Origin: Polytrichum commune
Taxonomy: Eukaryota > Streptophyta > Polytrichopsida > Polytrichales > Polytrichaceae
NCBI GenBank assembly: GCA_950295325.1
Contig: OX485804.1
Location: forward strand, 48,906,429 to 48,970,428
Direction: 5' to 3'
DNA length: 64,000 bases
The notes beneath the pieces are model-generated. The model saw only the letters and a list, made by a program, of their open reading frames with translations, did not search any database and was not told where the DNA came from. Of the stretch, positions 34,601 to 45,523 are shown piece after piece (positions within the stretch are counted from its first letter, which is position 1; each line of letters starts with the position of its first letter). Both the position numbers and the translations under genes were made by a program.

Positions 34601-35267
34601 CCACCCTTTTATGAATCAAAGTTCCAAATATGCCATCCACCAAACAGTGACCTATAGTCTACAGTCCACCCTCGATAGATATTACACTTATAAACGTCAA
34701 CTCATTATATTTGTTAACAAAACCGTACTCCCCTCATATTGCTAACTAGAATGTTAAATGTGTTAAATGTTAACAATAATTTACTGCCCTCTTTGTTAAT
34801 TTGCCACTTTTAAATGTTAACCTATGAAATACATCCATAATTGTGTGATGACATCCATTACATTGACTCACAACATTTACATTGATAATTTTGCAAAACT
34901 CTCCCTTCATAATTGTAAGAGCATCCCCACTAGACCGGGCACCGCCCCGGGCATAATTGCACTGGTGGCACCCCGGGCATAGTGTGGGTTTACCCGACAT
35001 ATTGTTGGAGCCCACTAGCTCGGGTACATGCCCCTCTTCGAGGCCGACCCCCGCCCGGTATTACCCCCTTGCCCGATTCCATTAGCCTTGCCCGATGCCT
35101 TGCCCAGATACCGATTCCGTGCCCGATGTGTTGCCCGATTCCCTACCCGATCCCTTTCGGTTCTCCGCCCGGAAATATACTAAAATCCCTCGTTAACTAA
35201 TTCACTAATTAACTAATTCACTAATCATACTAGATTTTCATCAATCACGAAATAAAACATTACACTA

Positions 35268-35384
35268 ATATCACTATATGAGTTAATTTGAGACTTTCTA
35301 TTGTCACCCATTAATATATGGACCACAACAACATGGTCTAATGTTTGAGTCGTCCTACCTAAACCATCTTGAAATGGGTTCTTA
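35268..35384 (+). repeat. Partial copy of the hAT MITE family of 59.6 kb
   Basis: CACTATATGAGTTAATTTGA and the following ~115 bp, including ATATGGACCACAACAACATG and CGTCCTACCTAAACCATCTT, match 59,602-59,715 in the same orientation. The 59-kb copy lacks the nested Tourist MITE, giving an empty-site comparison at TTA. Confidence 0.65.
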
Positions 35385-35551
35385 AAGACTGCAGATTTGT
35401 TTTCTTGGTTTTCCAGCTGCAATTTCAAGACTTTGGGGGCATGTTATATACCGCTGGAAAGATATTTTCAATACCTTTCCAACGGTACATAACATGCCCC
35501 CAAATTCTTAAAATTTCAGCTGTAAAACCCACAAAACAAATCTGCAGTCTT
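35385..35551. mobile_element. Tourist-type MITE forming a long hairpin
   Basis: AAGACTGCAGATTTGTTTT ... AAAACAAATCTGCAGTCTT is flanked by TTA on both sides (35,382-35,384; 35,552-35,554). The two halves are inverted copies over about 80 bp each, centred near 35,470 (GGGGGCATGTTAT / ATAACATGCCCCC). Transcription would give a miRNA-like foldback with few mismatches. Confidence 0.75.
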
Positions 35552-35989
35552 TTAGTGACTGCAGATCAGGGTGGTCAAAAGCTCATGGTCCCATAACCGT
35601 TGTCCAAACCCCAAGTGGCAGATATAAAGGAAAAAAATTACGAAGAAGAAGAAGGAGTTGGAGCGGGAGTGGCGCGGCGTGGCTTGGTTTGGTTTGGTTC
35701 TTGCCCTTCTTGGTCCTCCCACCCGTTGAAGAGCTCCTCCCAAATGCCCGGCCCGGCACCCTTTATGGCGTTAGCGTCGACTGGTGGATGTTAAACTTGG
35801 CGTCCCGGGCACCGGATTTCCAGGAGTGCCGTTCAACTGACTTATACCTCCGCTGGTGGGGATGCTCTAATGAATATACATTTGTTAAGCATTCAAAAAG
35901 CTCCCTTCATAACTGTTACAATGTTAACTCACTACAAATGTTAGGAATTTTTTACTCCAGAGTCTAACCTTTATAGAGGGTGGACTGTA

Positions 35990-36914
35990 CCTCGGAGGAG
36001 CGGATCGAGCCGATTGTATTATATTCTAACCACATGACCAAGTGACAATAATTTTCCTACTAAAATGGGAGTGGGCAGCATGCAGTCAATCTAAACATGG
36101 AAGCTCCAGCTTGCTGCCAACTTGGATCTCTTTCTCATCTTCAACTCGCCTTCGGTCGGTAAGCTCTGCACCAAGTGCACCTCTCTGGGAACTGATGTCA
36201 CTTCCTCCAGATTCCAGACTCGGCATGACGTTGTCAACTCCGCAACCCACATGTGCATGTGCTATGAAAACTTCCTCAAAATGGATATGTAACAACTCAA
36301 TGGACTCAATCACGAGGGCCCTCAAGCCCCAGCCAATCCACCTGCCGATCGATCTCTTGGCTGATATGTCATCGGTGATGCGCTAATTTTTAAGGGCCCC
36401 AAATAGTTAGTTGTGATGTCAATAACATTTAAAACATGCATCATTTGCTTCCATGTGGCTTCTCCCTTGTGGCATCTCAGAAGTTTGTGTGTGTGTGATG
36501 GAGGCTATCAGTGAAGCTGGGTTGCGGAGCTTCAGTAAGGTTTCTGTAAAAGGATCACCTGAGATCAGGTATGGCATTGGAGCCTTTGCTACTGTTACCA
36601 TTGCACAACATCGACTTGCACAGCTTTGGGCTTCAAGTTAAAAGTTGGCCTTTCTGAGGCGTTGGACTTAACCTTTAGAGAGATTTAACCTCTTAGACCG
36701 AGTCTTTCTTTACACAGAAGGTCTATTTGAGTGTTTTAGTATATGTAGAGCTGTAACTGTAGTAGTGGCGAATAACACATTTTCAATGTTCACATGATCT
36801 AATTTTTCTGCTTCTAACGCTTCCGTGTTTGATTTCAGCTTAAATTGCAATGTGATATGAAGCTAAGCTCTTCTAATTCTCCAGGGAGTCAGGGAGTAAG
36901 CAGTAGCAGCAGCA
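35990..36914. other. LRR-RLK upstream region, unassigned coding-like patches
   Basis: A mildly GC-rich stretch (36,060-36,390) is open on both strands, and a second (36,440-36,640) is open on both strands. Neither gives a recognisable domain. A (GT)n run lies near 36,488. Promoter and 5' UTR of the receptor gene starting at 36,915 should be here. Confidence 0.35.
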
Positions 36915-39166
36915 ATGGGATCTTCAAAACTCCTCCTGGGCTGTGCATTGATGTCAATATGTGTACTTTGCCTGCCCATGTTGAGCCAAAGCGTCAAAAC
37001 TAACTCCACAGTAACTGTGTACAGCATTGCTTATTTCGAATCTGACGACTGTAAGTTTCTTGTCATCAAAAGCTCTTAAAACGCGTACTAGGTACCTCAG
37101 ACATTTTTAATTTTTTCTTTTCTTTTTGAATTGGTTCGTAACAGAGATTAACCCAGTGACAGAATGTATCCTCAACCCAGTCATCTTAGAGCCTCAGCCC
37201 CTAGAGGGTGAAGGAGTGAGGCTTTAGTTGATCCCACCCGGTCACAATGTGATCGTTTGTCAATTTTAAACGACTTGTCAAAGTTAGGCACACCACATTG
37301 TTTTAGTGTAGCAGGAGTGTAACCAATAACAAACTTGGATATTGACACAAATGACAGTTTTTGAACACATGAATTTTTTTATCTTGCAACTTTTCATGAC
37401 ATGTTGTTCTTATGTATAGAAAAATTATGGCCAGATTTCTACTACAAAAATCCAAACTACATTTAACTTATGAGATTTTTCAGATGACAAGCCTTGTAAT
37501 GCCTCAGATAATATATTGCAAGCTTCATTCTCCCGAAATTCACCAATTTTCTTCTTCAGAATCTGACAGCCATGACCTCGGTCTCAAACAATTAATCCTT
37601 CATCATTTGCAATCTCTTCAATGCGTCCATGTGCAATCTCTCTCAGTCTGCTCCTGGGAAAGAAGTTTTCTGTAACACAACTAGCAACTTTGGAAAATTT
37701 ACCATATGGGGAAACTATTGAAAATTGCCCAGAGTTCCCTCAGGTATAATCTGCAGCTCCACGAGCGCAAGAGCTCAGGGATCACTTATAACAAAATGGG
37801 GACAAAATCTGAAAATTATTGAATCCCCGGAGCGTTTGTTAAATCAATTCTTCACCGATGGGTCCAAGTCAAAAGCTCGGAGGTGCTCTGAACCCTCAAA
37901 ATTATTCATATTCAGTGTCGTTCCCTGAACCTCCTTGAACAGATATATTATGGCACTCATAATTTCGCTGCCTCGGGTCATTTACATCGAGATTGTTAAA
38001 TATAAGAGTTATCAAATTGTACATGACTTGGGCCATGATTTAATATAGGTCCTGCAAGAGAACAATTGCACTTTATTAGATTCTCCATGTACAAATGTGG
38101 AGGTTTTCATGTGATGATGTGAGGGTATGGGTGGATTAGTGCAAGGTGTGCAGTATCTGTGGGCAGCCTGGAGTTCCGAGACCCCCGACCTTGGCACCAA
38201 CTTGGCAGGGTGGCATGCCACTAGAGGAGACAACACTGATTACCCTTGTTGGAATCAAAAGGCTAATTGGCGAGGAATTTCCTGTTTGAGATACACAAGC
38301 AACACCACAAGTGGGGATTCAATGACCTGGATCATTGGCTTGTAAGTGTATGCTCACTTAGCTCTTCAAACCTCAAGCCCCACTCAAGCTTACATCTCGC
38401 ATTCAAGCTTGTATATCTCTCGGTGAGTGTCAAGGAAGCATATGTAAGGCAGGCGCACCCACAACCAACACATCAAAACCAAACCTCTGCGATAGTGTTA
38501 CTACAGATTTGAAGCCTCCGGCTTATGTATGATCGTGATAATGTAAACGTACCTAATTCCAACATTATCACAGTAATTTGGACACCTATAAGGGAGTGGC
38601 ATGTGGTTAATAGGTGTGAATCTAAGAACAAACACCCAAAAGACTTGACGTCTTTAACAAAGCTTGGAATGTGTGGTCAAACAATTAAAGGAGTGGATAG
38701 TCAACATGATTAGGGGACGTGTATGACCACAAGTTCATGAGCACAAAACATTTTCACTTCAGAAATGAATAAGACATTCATATGAGCATTGAAAAATCAT
38801 GAGGCAAATGGCTATGAGCACAATTCGGGTTTTGCTGTTTATCTCGCACTAATGGTATGTTTCATATCCTCCGAGAAGTGGGTGCAGAGAAAAGAGTATC
38901 CAAATAGCACATATCTACCTTACATAGTGTTGGTGTTAGGTTCACTTTATTTTTTGGGTGTACATATCTTAAAGTCGATGGCAATACTAACTTAATTTCT
39001 ATACACATAAACCCTATGACATATGTTATAAGCTATCATTAGAGTTCAGAATATGTACCTAAACTCTATGGCTGCTTATAAATTTATGAATTCGAAATTT
39101 TCAAGTACTGGACTCATACAAAGTTACTGGCAATATTACCACAAGGTTAGGTATTGATCCCTCTGT

Positions 39167-39208
<42 letters not shown>

Positions 39209-40371
39209 GATGTATATCATACTGATATAATGCTCATATTCCGTGGCATACAGTTAGTACCCCTGAGAGGGCCCTGTCATCCCTGAAAATCTAAAGTGGG
39301 GGTTTAAAAATCACGTCATTTGTTGTATTTCACAATATAATTACGATCATTGAAAGTCATTGAATCTACAAGTTTGACTTTTAAGTTGGTACATGTGGGG
39401 AATTCATTAAAAACATGTTGTTCATGTTCAAGTCTCAACGAACTTTGGGTGAGATTCTGTGATATTATTCAATAGAACCAGCTGGTGACTTCCTTGTCAA
39501 AATCAGTACATTTTTTGATACCAAGAATGCGTGATGAGAGTAACCTGGAATGTGTTTGGTGATACAGGAGTTTGAGCGATGCGTCTATCAGTGGCATCTT
39601 GCCATCTGGGATAGTGGACTTTCAGTACCTCGTTACATTGTGAGTTTCTTGTATCATTGAGTGTTCGTATGTAATAAAAATTACGAGTATGACAAGGTAG
39701 GCCTCAAAATCTTGTGAATTTTATAGACTACAAAGAACTCACCCGTACAGTGAAATTCCATCAAACATGTGGTGATCACCTTCAACAATTACCTAAACCC
39801 AAGTCAATGAGTTCACTGATTTATCACCCCAAAATGTCCAAGTGCATTTAGGGGTTAACATGAATCATACTTATTCTTCTTCTTCTTCTTCTTTGCAGAG
39901 CCTTGACAGGGAATCCAAATCTAACAGGTCAACTTCCTAAAGAGCTTGGAAATTTACCCCTGAATATCTTGTAAGGGCTAAACTTACCTCTATATCTGAG
40001 TCACCAAGTCATCATATTCATACTGCGTCTTTTCGTGAATGTAGAGAGTACTATGTTGTTTTTGCATGTCTATAGTATTTCTTCTACGAGATCCAACAAG
40101 ACCTTGTGGCAGAATCCCATCATTGTCTTCGAGAAGATATTTTACCAATAGTTGTTTTCTCCAGCATTCAATGTCCTGTATTCATGTCTCCCTTTTGATC
40201 AATTTTTTTCCAGGTACAGCTGTATGTGAAAGGAGAATTGTGTTGCTCAGTCCTTATTTTTTTAATTCTCGGACTGACATATTGACATCTGAATTACAGA
40301 GATCTCCATGACAATAATTTCAATGGAACCATTCCAATGGAGTTATCAAACCTGAACTATCTTACACAATT
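36915..40371 (+). CDS. LRR receptor-like kinase, five 5' exons (signal peptide, LRRNT, three LRRs)
   Basis: Exons 36,915-37,050, 38,140-38,341, 39,568-39,639, 39,899-39,970 and 40,300-40,371 join in phase. Exon 1 gives a signal peptide (MGSSKLLLGCALMSICVLCL). Exon 2 gives an LRRNT cap (DLQGVQYLWAAW, NLAGWHATRGDNTDYPCW, WRGISC). Exons 3-5 are each exactly 72 nt in phase 2 and encode one LRR: SLSDASISGILPSGIVDFQYLVTL; ALTGNPNLTGQLPKELGNLPLNIL; DLHDNNFNGTIPMELSNLNYLTQL. This modular layout is typical of plant LRR-RLK subfamily VIII, cell-surface receptors. The exon-2 acceptor (GGATTAG) has a poor pyrimidine tract and was chosen for phase. No later LRR, malectin, transmembrane or kinase exon was found up to 64 kb on this strand. 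Introns contain copies of a dispersed repeat (38.56 and 40.45 kb). The gene is truncated or has an intron longer than 23 kb. Confidence 0.8.
38562..38930 (+). repeat. Dispersed repeat family B, copy 1 (in an LRR-RLK intron)
   Basis: Shares blocks with 40,450-40,808 and 54,835-55,105 in the same order: GGGAGTGGCATGTGGTT-like, CATATGAGC-like, GCACTAATGGTATGTTTCAT-like and TCCGAGAAGTGGG-like. No TIR or coding potential identified. Confidence 0.5.
39170..39209. repeat. (CA)n(TA)n compound microsatellite
   Basis: A CA run followed directly by a TA run, in an intron of the LRR-RLK gene. Confidence 0.85.
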
Positions 40372-40449
40372 GTAAGCATCACAACTAATCTTCTCACAGC
40401 TTAGGTGTTGTGTCTTGAAAACTAGGTCTATGGTAGGTGTACCTAATTT

Positions 40450-40808
40450 GGTTACTCTCTAAATTGGACACTTATAAATTGAGTGGTATGCAGTTCGGTG
40501 CAACTCCAAGAACGGATACCAAAAATACATTTGTTTAAAAGAAATTGATTTGCGTGCTCAAATATGATGACTATTCTAAGCTTCATACTCAACGTAATTG
40601 AAAGAACCTATGAGTATTGAATGAGTACAAGAGTCTTCGGTTGATGTTGAATAAGATGTTCATTTGAGCTCCAATTTTTTTGAGGATAGTGACTGCGGCC
40701 TTGATTTGGATTTTGCTAATCATCATGTCCTAATCGCGTGTTTCATAACCTAGGAGAAGTGGACTAGTTGGACAAAAGTAACCATTCAAGACCCATCTAC
40801 CTTAGTAA
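40450..40808 (+). repeat. Dispersed repeat family B, copy 2
   Basis: Aligns in block order with 38,562-38,930, for example TTGGACACTTATAA, TTCATTTGAGC and TAGGAGAAGTGGACT. It begins about 80 bp after the last visible LRR exon. Confidence 0.5.
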
Positions 40809-41550
40809 ACAGAGATTTTTCTTTTCTCTTTCTTATAGAGAAAATTTTATAATTTTTGAAACAGACTCAGTTAGAATTGATAAGCATTGTTTTCAACAAA
40901 ATAAACATAGGCCTGTACCAGGTTTCATGTTGACTTTCAATTTGAAACCAAACTACCTTAGCTACCAGTTTACGAGCCTTGGAAGCAAATAGACTCTCTT
41001 GAGCTGCTGCTGAACTAGGTAACATATGGATGTTCAATTTCCTGTTGTTGTCATGATTGAACAAGGATCTAAGGGCCACTTCACACACATGCCAAAGAGC
41101 CGTAACCATGAAATTGTGAGAGCCCAATAGAAAGTGTCCAAAGGCCATCCCAACACACCTCCAAAATCACATAGTCCGCATTCTTGTAGATTATTTAAGT
41201 TCAATGTTCATTCCTTTAAGCCTATAGAATATAGGCTTATTAGGACTCGAACCTACAATATCATTGTTATGAGCGGCGCATTTGAACAAACAATCAATCG
41301 AAGGACAAAGCACACTAAAGTGTAGTGTGAAGTCATGTGACTGGGCCCTCAACCAAATGCTATTTCAATGAATTTCTATTCATGCGGGTCCTCATACATG
41401 ATAAAATAGAATAAACCAATGGTTTTGAGCGTTCAGAGTGCCATGGTCTCAATAGTTATTTTTGATGTCTTTATAGTCCTCACCTTCTCATTTGAGAGCA
41501 CATCCCTTGAACCAACCATTAATAATGCCTGTGAATGTTAATAACCCCCA

Positions 41551-42317
41551 CTAGATATAAGCTTTCATTTCCTCATTGCGCACCACTCTGCGATGAGCAA
41601 TCAGACCTGACCTAGTTTCGACAATACTTCTTCGAATGAAATCGTCAAGCCCAATGCAGCGAAGCCAATTACCCGCTGGATCTCCAGGCACAACAATGAA
41701 AGTATCATCATCCATCAACACAAAGACTTGATAGAGAATTTCGGCCGTCTGCCGATCAAATCTCCATTTCTTGGAAACATTAGTGGATTTAATGATAAAA
41801 CACCACCCTGGAGGTTGCTCTTCATCGAGGATGATGATGCAGCTGCGCAGCTTGAGTTTCAGTGGCTTTACCTCTCTCAAACACCCTTGCACAGGCTGTT
41901 CATCGACGATTATGCTCGTGCTCAACTCCAGTCTTTGAGGCATTCCACTGAACGGATCGCCGTAGCATGAGCACACAAAGAGCCATTTGAAGAACTCGTA
42001 ATGAGGTGACTCAAATCCCCAAGTGGGTCCGTTCAAATTCGCACTGATAAGGTAGATGACCTTGGAATATTCTCCCAGAAGCTCCACCAGCCATCTGTGT
42101 AGCATGAGCTTGAATGGGTTGGTTGCGCAGTGTCGGGCACTTTGGAGAAACCTTATGAGAGTGAGGATGAGGTCGGCACCCGTCCAGATTACTCCGGTGA
42201 TGGACAGGTTTTGCAGCAGACCTGTGGAGCTAAGCATCGAAAGCACCGCTAAGAACAAGTATACTGTCTTGGCAATCATGACTGCCAGTTCTGCAATGAA
42301 AAGGATCTTGACCACCA
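41551..42317 (-). CDS. Unrecognised protein, probable terminal exon with N-proximal membrane segments
   Basis: Minus-strand open frame of about 255 codons to a stop at 41,551. There is no ATG at its start. A good acceptor (TTGATTTCATTCAG) ends at 42,318, so this is probably the last exon, needing one base from the exon before. Residues 4-30 and about 38-58 are hydrophobic (ILFIAELAVMIAKTVYLFLAVL; ITGVIWTGADLILTLI), suggesting two membrane helices. The rest is soluble-looking, with LMDDDTFIVVPGDPAGNWLR near the C terminus. Codon use is GC-richer than the flanks and the frame is unbroken. No family recognised. Not transposase-like. Confidence 0.5.
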
Positions 42318-42436
42318 CTGAATGAAATCAAACTCTCCGTAATCCACGTATGGAATCTTATTTCACCCATGTCGTATCTGGAACTAACACCGATGTCAAT
42401 CGTACATGAAAATGAGATGCTTGGAGAATGAAGCGT

Positions 42437-42641
42437 TCAATCCTCATCTCTGCCTGGTGAAGCGCTCTTCGGAAAAACCTTCCTGGCTCTCACGGGAGAT
42501 TTCAAAGGAGCACCCTGGAAGAAAAATAGCTATTTGAGTAACATCGTAAAGCAGAAATAAGAAGATATACTATTCGGGTACCTTTGCTAGCTTTCGACTC
42601 ATCATCTCCCAACTTGAATTTCTCAAAGCCGTCTGCCTCAT
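42437..42641 (-). CDS. Small spliced open frame (two exons), possibly the 3' end of a larger gene
   Basis: Minus-strand exons 42,582-42,641 and 42,437-42,514 join in phase through GTACCC and TTCTTCCAG. They encode MRQTALRNSSWEMMSRKLAK, then GAPLKSPVRARKVFPKSASP and a short acidic end before TGA, 45 residues in all. The frame stays open upstream of the ATG through a possible acceptor (AATTAAG), so this may be the C terminus of a longer protein rather than a micro-protein. Basic and Ser/Pro-rich; family not recognised. It lies 120 bp upstream of the 41.5-42.3 kb exon but is out of phase with it. Confidence 0.35.
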
Positions 42642-42903
42642 CTCCTCAACAACACACCAGAATCGACCAGCTTAATTTGTCTAAACCAATCAGTACTAGC
42701 TACTCAATACCAGAGCTCCTACAAGAGAGACCCGACGACAGACGCGCAGACAGACACGGTAGGCTTGTCCTCCAGACTTGGTCATCATCACTATGTGGCA
42801 AGGGGTCCGGGATAAACTGAAAACTCGTCTCATACGAGTCATGGTACCCGCCACGGAAAAACTATCAACCACTTTGCTTGTCCTTCAAGCTCAGATCTCT
42901 CTA

Positions 42904-43177
42904 TTTCTCCCCTACGAGCGTAACACGGAGCAAGTTCGGATGCCAGCTCCGGTGGGTTCGGGTGGGTTGGGGTAAAAATTGCCCCCTATTTTTTTGATTG
43001 GGTGGGGCCTTATTTGATCTCATAAGGGGCCTCCTAGAGTAATTTGAGGCCGTAGAACCCAAATTTAGCAAAAAAACCAAAAAAAGTCATCAAGGGGCCA
43101 AAACGGGGAGGGCCAAAAAATGGACCCACCGGAGCTGGCATCCGAACCTGCTCCGTGTTACGCTCGTAGGGGAAGAA
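42904..43177. mobile_element. MITE with about 60-bp terminal inverted repeats
   Basis: Left arm 42,904-42,962 and right arm 43,119-43,177 are inverted copies with about four mismatches, including CCCCTACGAGCGTAACACGG and TTCGGATGCCAGCTCCGGTG. TA flanks both ends (42,902-42,903; 43,178-43,179), compatible with a Tc1/mariner-type target, although TA alone is weak evidence. The 155-bp core is G/T-rich on one side. Confidence 0.7.
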
Positions 43178-45523
43178 TAGAGCCACCCTTCAAGCTCCCA
43201 CATCGGAACTGTCGGTACAGACCAGGATTTGAAGGTATTGGGAGAATAAGGAGGGGGCCGCACCCGGCGTCTCCATGCCGGAAATGGGGCTGACACCGGA
43301 GATCCACGGCTAACTGCGTCCACACAAGGCGGTCCCAAAACGGAGCGGGCAGCGGGTTGTCAGAGGCTGTCGACTTCTCATTTCTGCCGGAAAGGGTTTC
43401 GGGGCTGCCCATACCACCACTATCCTGCCGGAGCAAAATACCAGCGTTCTGGTAGAGCACTTGGATGGCGTGAATGAAACTACGGGGCTGACGACGAATG
43501 TCATCCAAGGCCATCGACGTGCAGCAGCTTGAGCGGTACATTCCAGGGTGGGTGTAGGTTTTTCGAGAGACTCGGTCGGGGGCTCTGCTGGTCGGGAGGA
43601 GCGCAAGTCTTCGGCGATTACAGCAACGCAGCGGTTTCCGAGGTTCGATCACGTTGGGCGCCATCGACCGATGCACAACCACAGTCACATTCGCCAACTG
43701 CACCGGGAATACCACCCCCAGTTTCGGAATACGGTGGGAGTGGCACCGTGAAACCCCTGTCTGTTCTCTGCGATAATCGGTGTGGCGCATGCATTCTTGA
43801 GCGTTTTCCACACTGCATCTGGTGGTGGGAGTAGCCGCATGTGGCCTGCGCCGGCCCCCTCCTCGGCAGTTTTTTTTGGGATCCCTCAGTCCCTGCTGTG
43901 TGTAGGTTTTTTGCGTTTGTTATCCTGCTCCTTCCACAAAAGTTGTCCCCAGGGGATGCCGATACAGGCGAAGGCCATGATCTGCTGGCGTGCCGCTAGC
44001 CTTCGAACTCGGCATTGCCCGCCGCTGGACCATGGCGCATGGAAAAACCTGCGGAGTTTCTAGGACTTCCTTTGAGCTACTATGTCTTCGTGCATCGTTA
44101 TGTGCTCCATTCCCGGCATTAAGCATGGGCATTTGTAGTTTGCCAGATATTGTGACATACCGTCACCGTCGCCACAATTCTGCGATCGAGGCCTCCGCGG
44201 TCTGCTCTCGACTTGGAGGAGCTATCGCATTTTTTGCCACCTGATTGTAAGTGCTCTCCTTTGCCGTAATGTTGAGTGCTCCCGCTTTTCTGACCTTCGC
44301 GCCTTCCGGCGTGTGCGTTCACTGCTCTTTCTGTGGCTGCCAGCCTGCTCTACCCCTCCGTGTGCTTTGCTGTGCACCTTCAATGCCCCATTGAGGGTTG
44401 GCAAATGTGTGACCTCGTCCGCCGTCTGCAATATTGACGAGGCTGCAACGCCGTGGGTAAATGTGCGATTTCTGTTGTGCAGGTGCGACCCTCCAATTTG
44501 CCGTGCTCTGGGAGGCCCTTTGCTGCTATAAAATTGCGGCGGCAAGGACCGCCCCGAACTCCTGCAAATGTCCTGTGTGGGCCTCTCGAGGATTATTTGT
44601 GCTGCTTTCGTTCCCGCACACTGGTCGTTGCCGCAAACTCGGCAGTGTGTGGTCCGTCATGGATGCCTGGGATGCGCAGCTGGCCTCCCAACCATGTCAG
44701 AGAGCTTTGGCTAGGGTTCTCGATGTTTGTGGACATCAGATGTAGGCAGTAGTTAGAGGCTGGGCTCAGTATGTGCCGCCCTGCCCTTACTCGGCATTCA
44801 GTGGTCCATTGTACTGGTGCCCAGTTTGTGTGCTCTGGTTCAATCCTTGGGTGTCGTCCCCCACATTTTTGTGGTGGTTTCTGGTGCTCCCCTCCATGTC
44901 GCCTCTGACACATAAATAAATTTGCACATTGTTTCTTTGATCGTTTGTTAGTGTTGTCCGTTTTCTCCCACACCCACCCACTGTCTTGTTTGTGCAGTTC
45001 ATCATTGGTATTCGCTGCATGTATTCTTGTTGTGTGCGTTCATAGCTGTTAGTACAAGTTCATGCAATCATTTATGAAATGCCTGTGTGCCACCCACAAC
45101 CATGAATCTGTTCTTCTCTCCCGCACCGAACCTTCTTGTTTTAACAATTTGTTCTTTACTTGCGATCGATCATTGCGTTCCCACAAGGTCGGTTAATCAC
45201 AAATTATCCCTGCTGTGGCACGCTTTGCGGAATCCAGCGTTTGCTTTGACTGCATGCATGTTTGGGCACATTGGGAGGTTACTCCATTAATCCAGCAATG
45301 TTTGTGGCATGAACACCCTTTCAATCCCACACTATCCACCGCACATTGTGTTCGTGTCAATCCTTCAAGTGTCCACTCACTCCAGAACCTTGCCTGTTTG
45401 GCATGGGTTCCAGAACCTGCTGCAGTGTGCAATCATTTCTGTTCTGTGTCGATGTGTTTTTCCAACTCCAAAAAGTTTGCTTGTGTGATTCCCAGGTGTC
45501 TGATCTGCACATTCTCGGCAGCA
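43178..45523. other. GC-rich upstream region of the Harbinger Myb-like gene
   Basis: Long GC-rich stretch, open in several frames on both strands (for example minus 43,158-43,811) without recognisable domains. The overlapping open frames reflect composition. Probably 5' non-coding and promoter sequence of the transposon; its outer end was not located. Confidence 0.4.

Larger units (their letters stand above)
34919..35867. mobile_element. Harbinger-type non-autonomous element (GAGCATCCCC ends)
   Basis: TIR GAGCATCCCCACTAG (left) and the inverse of GAGCATCCCCACCAG (right) are flanked by TAA on both sides (34,916-34,918; 35,868-35,870), a PIF/Harbinger target. The left subterminal part repeats TGCCCGAT/GCCCGG motifs. 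It contains a further nested MITE (35,385-35,551) and a piece of the hAT MITE family seen at 59.6 kb. No transposase. Confidence 0.7.
34662..35987. mobile_element. TA-target (Tc1/mariner/pogo-type) MITE holding a nested Harbinger element
   Basis: Ends CAGTCCACCCTCGATAGATA (left) and, inverted, CAGTCCACCCTCTATAAAGG (right) are flanked by TA (34,660-34,661; 35,988-35,989). Without the nested insertion (34,919-35,867) it would be about 375 bp, rich in AATGTTAA-like motifs on both sides. No transposase. Confidence 0.65.

Noticed and set aside
34919-35867. Protein-coding gene suggested by GC-rich composition at 35.0-35.9 kb
   Set aside because: Explained by the Harbinger-type element with TAA duplications; frames are not protein-like.
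37480-37740. Possible extra exon between LRR-RLK exons 1 and 2 (acceptor near 37,483, donor near 37,741)
   Set aside because: In the phase set by exon 1 it meets a stop, and no family motif emerges; exon 1 joins exon 2 directly in phase.
43158-45200. Several 70-217 codon frames in the GC-rich region before the Myb-like gene
   Set aside because: No domain, frames overlap on both strands, and GC content explains the lack of stops.
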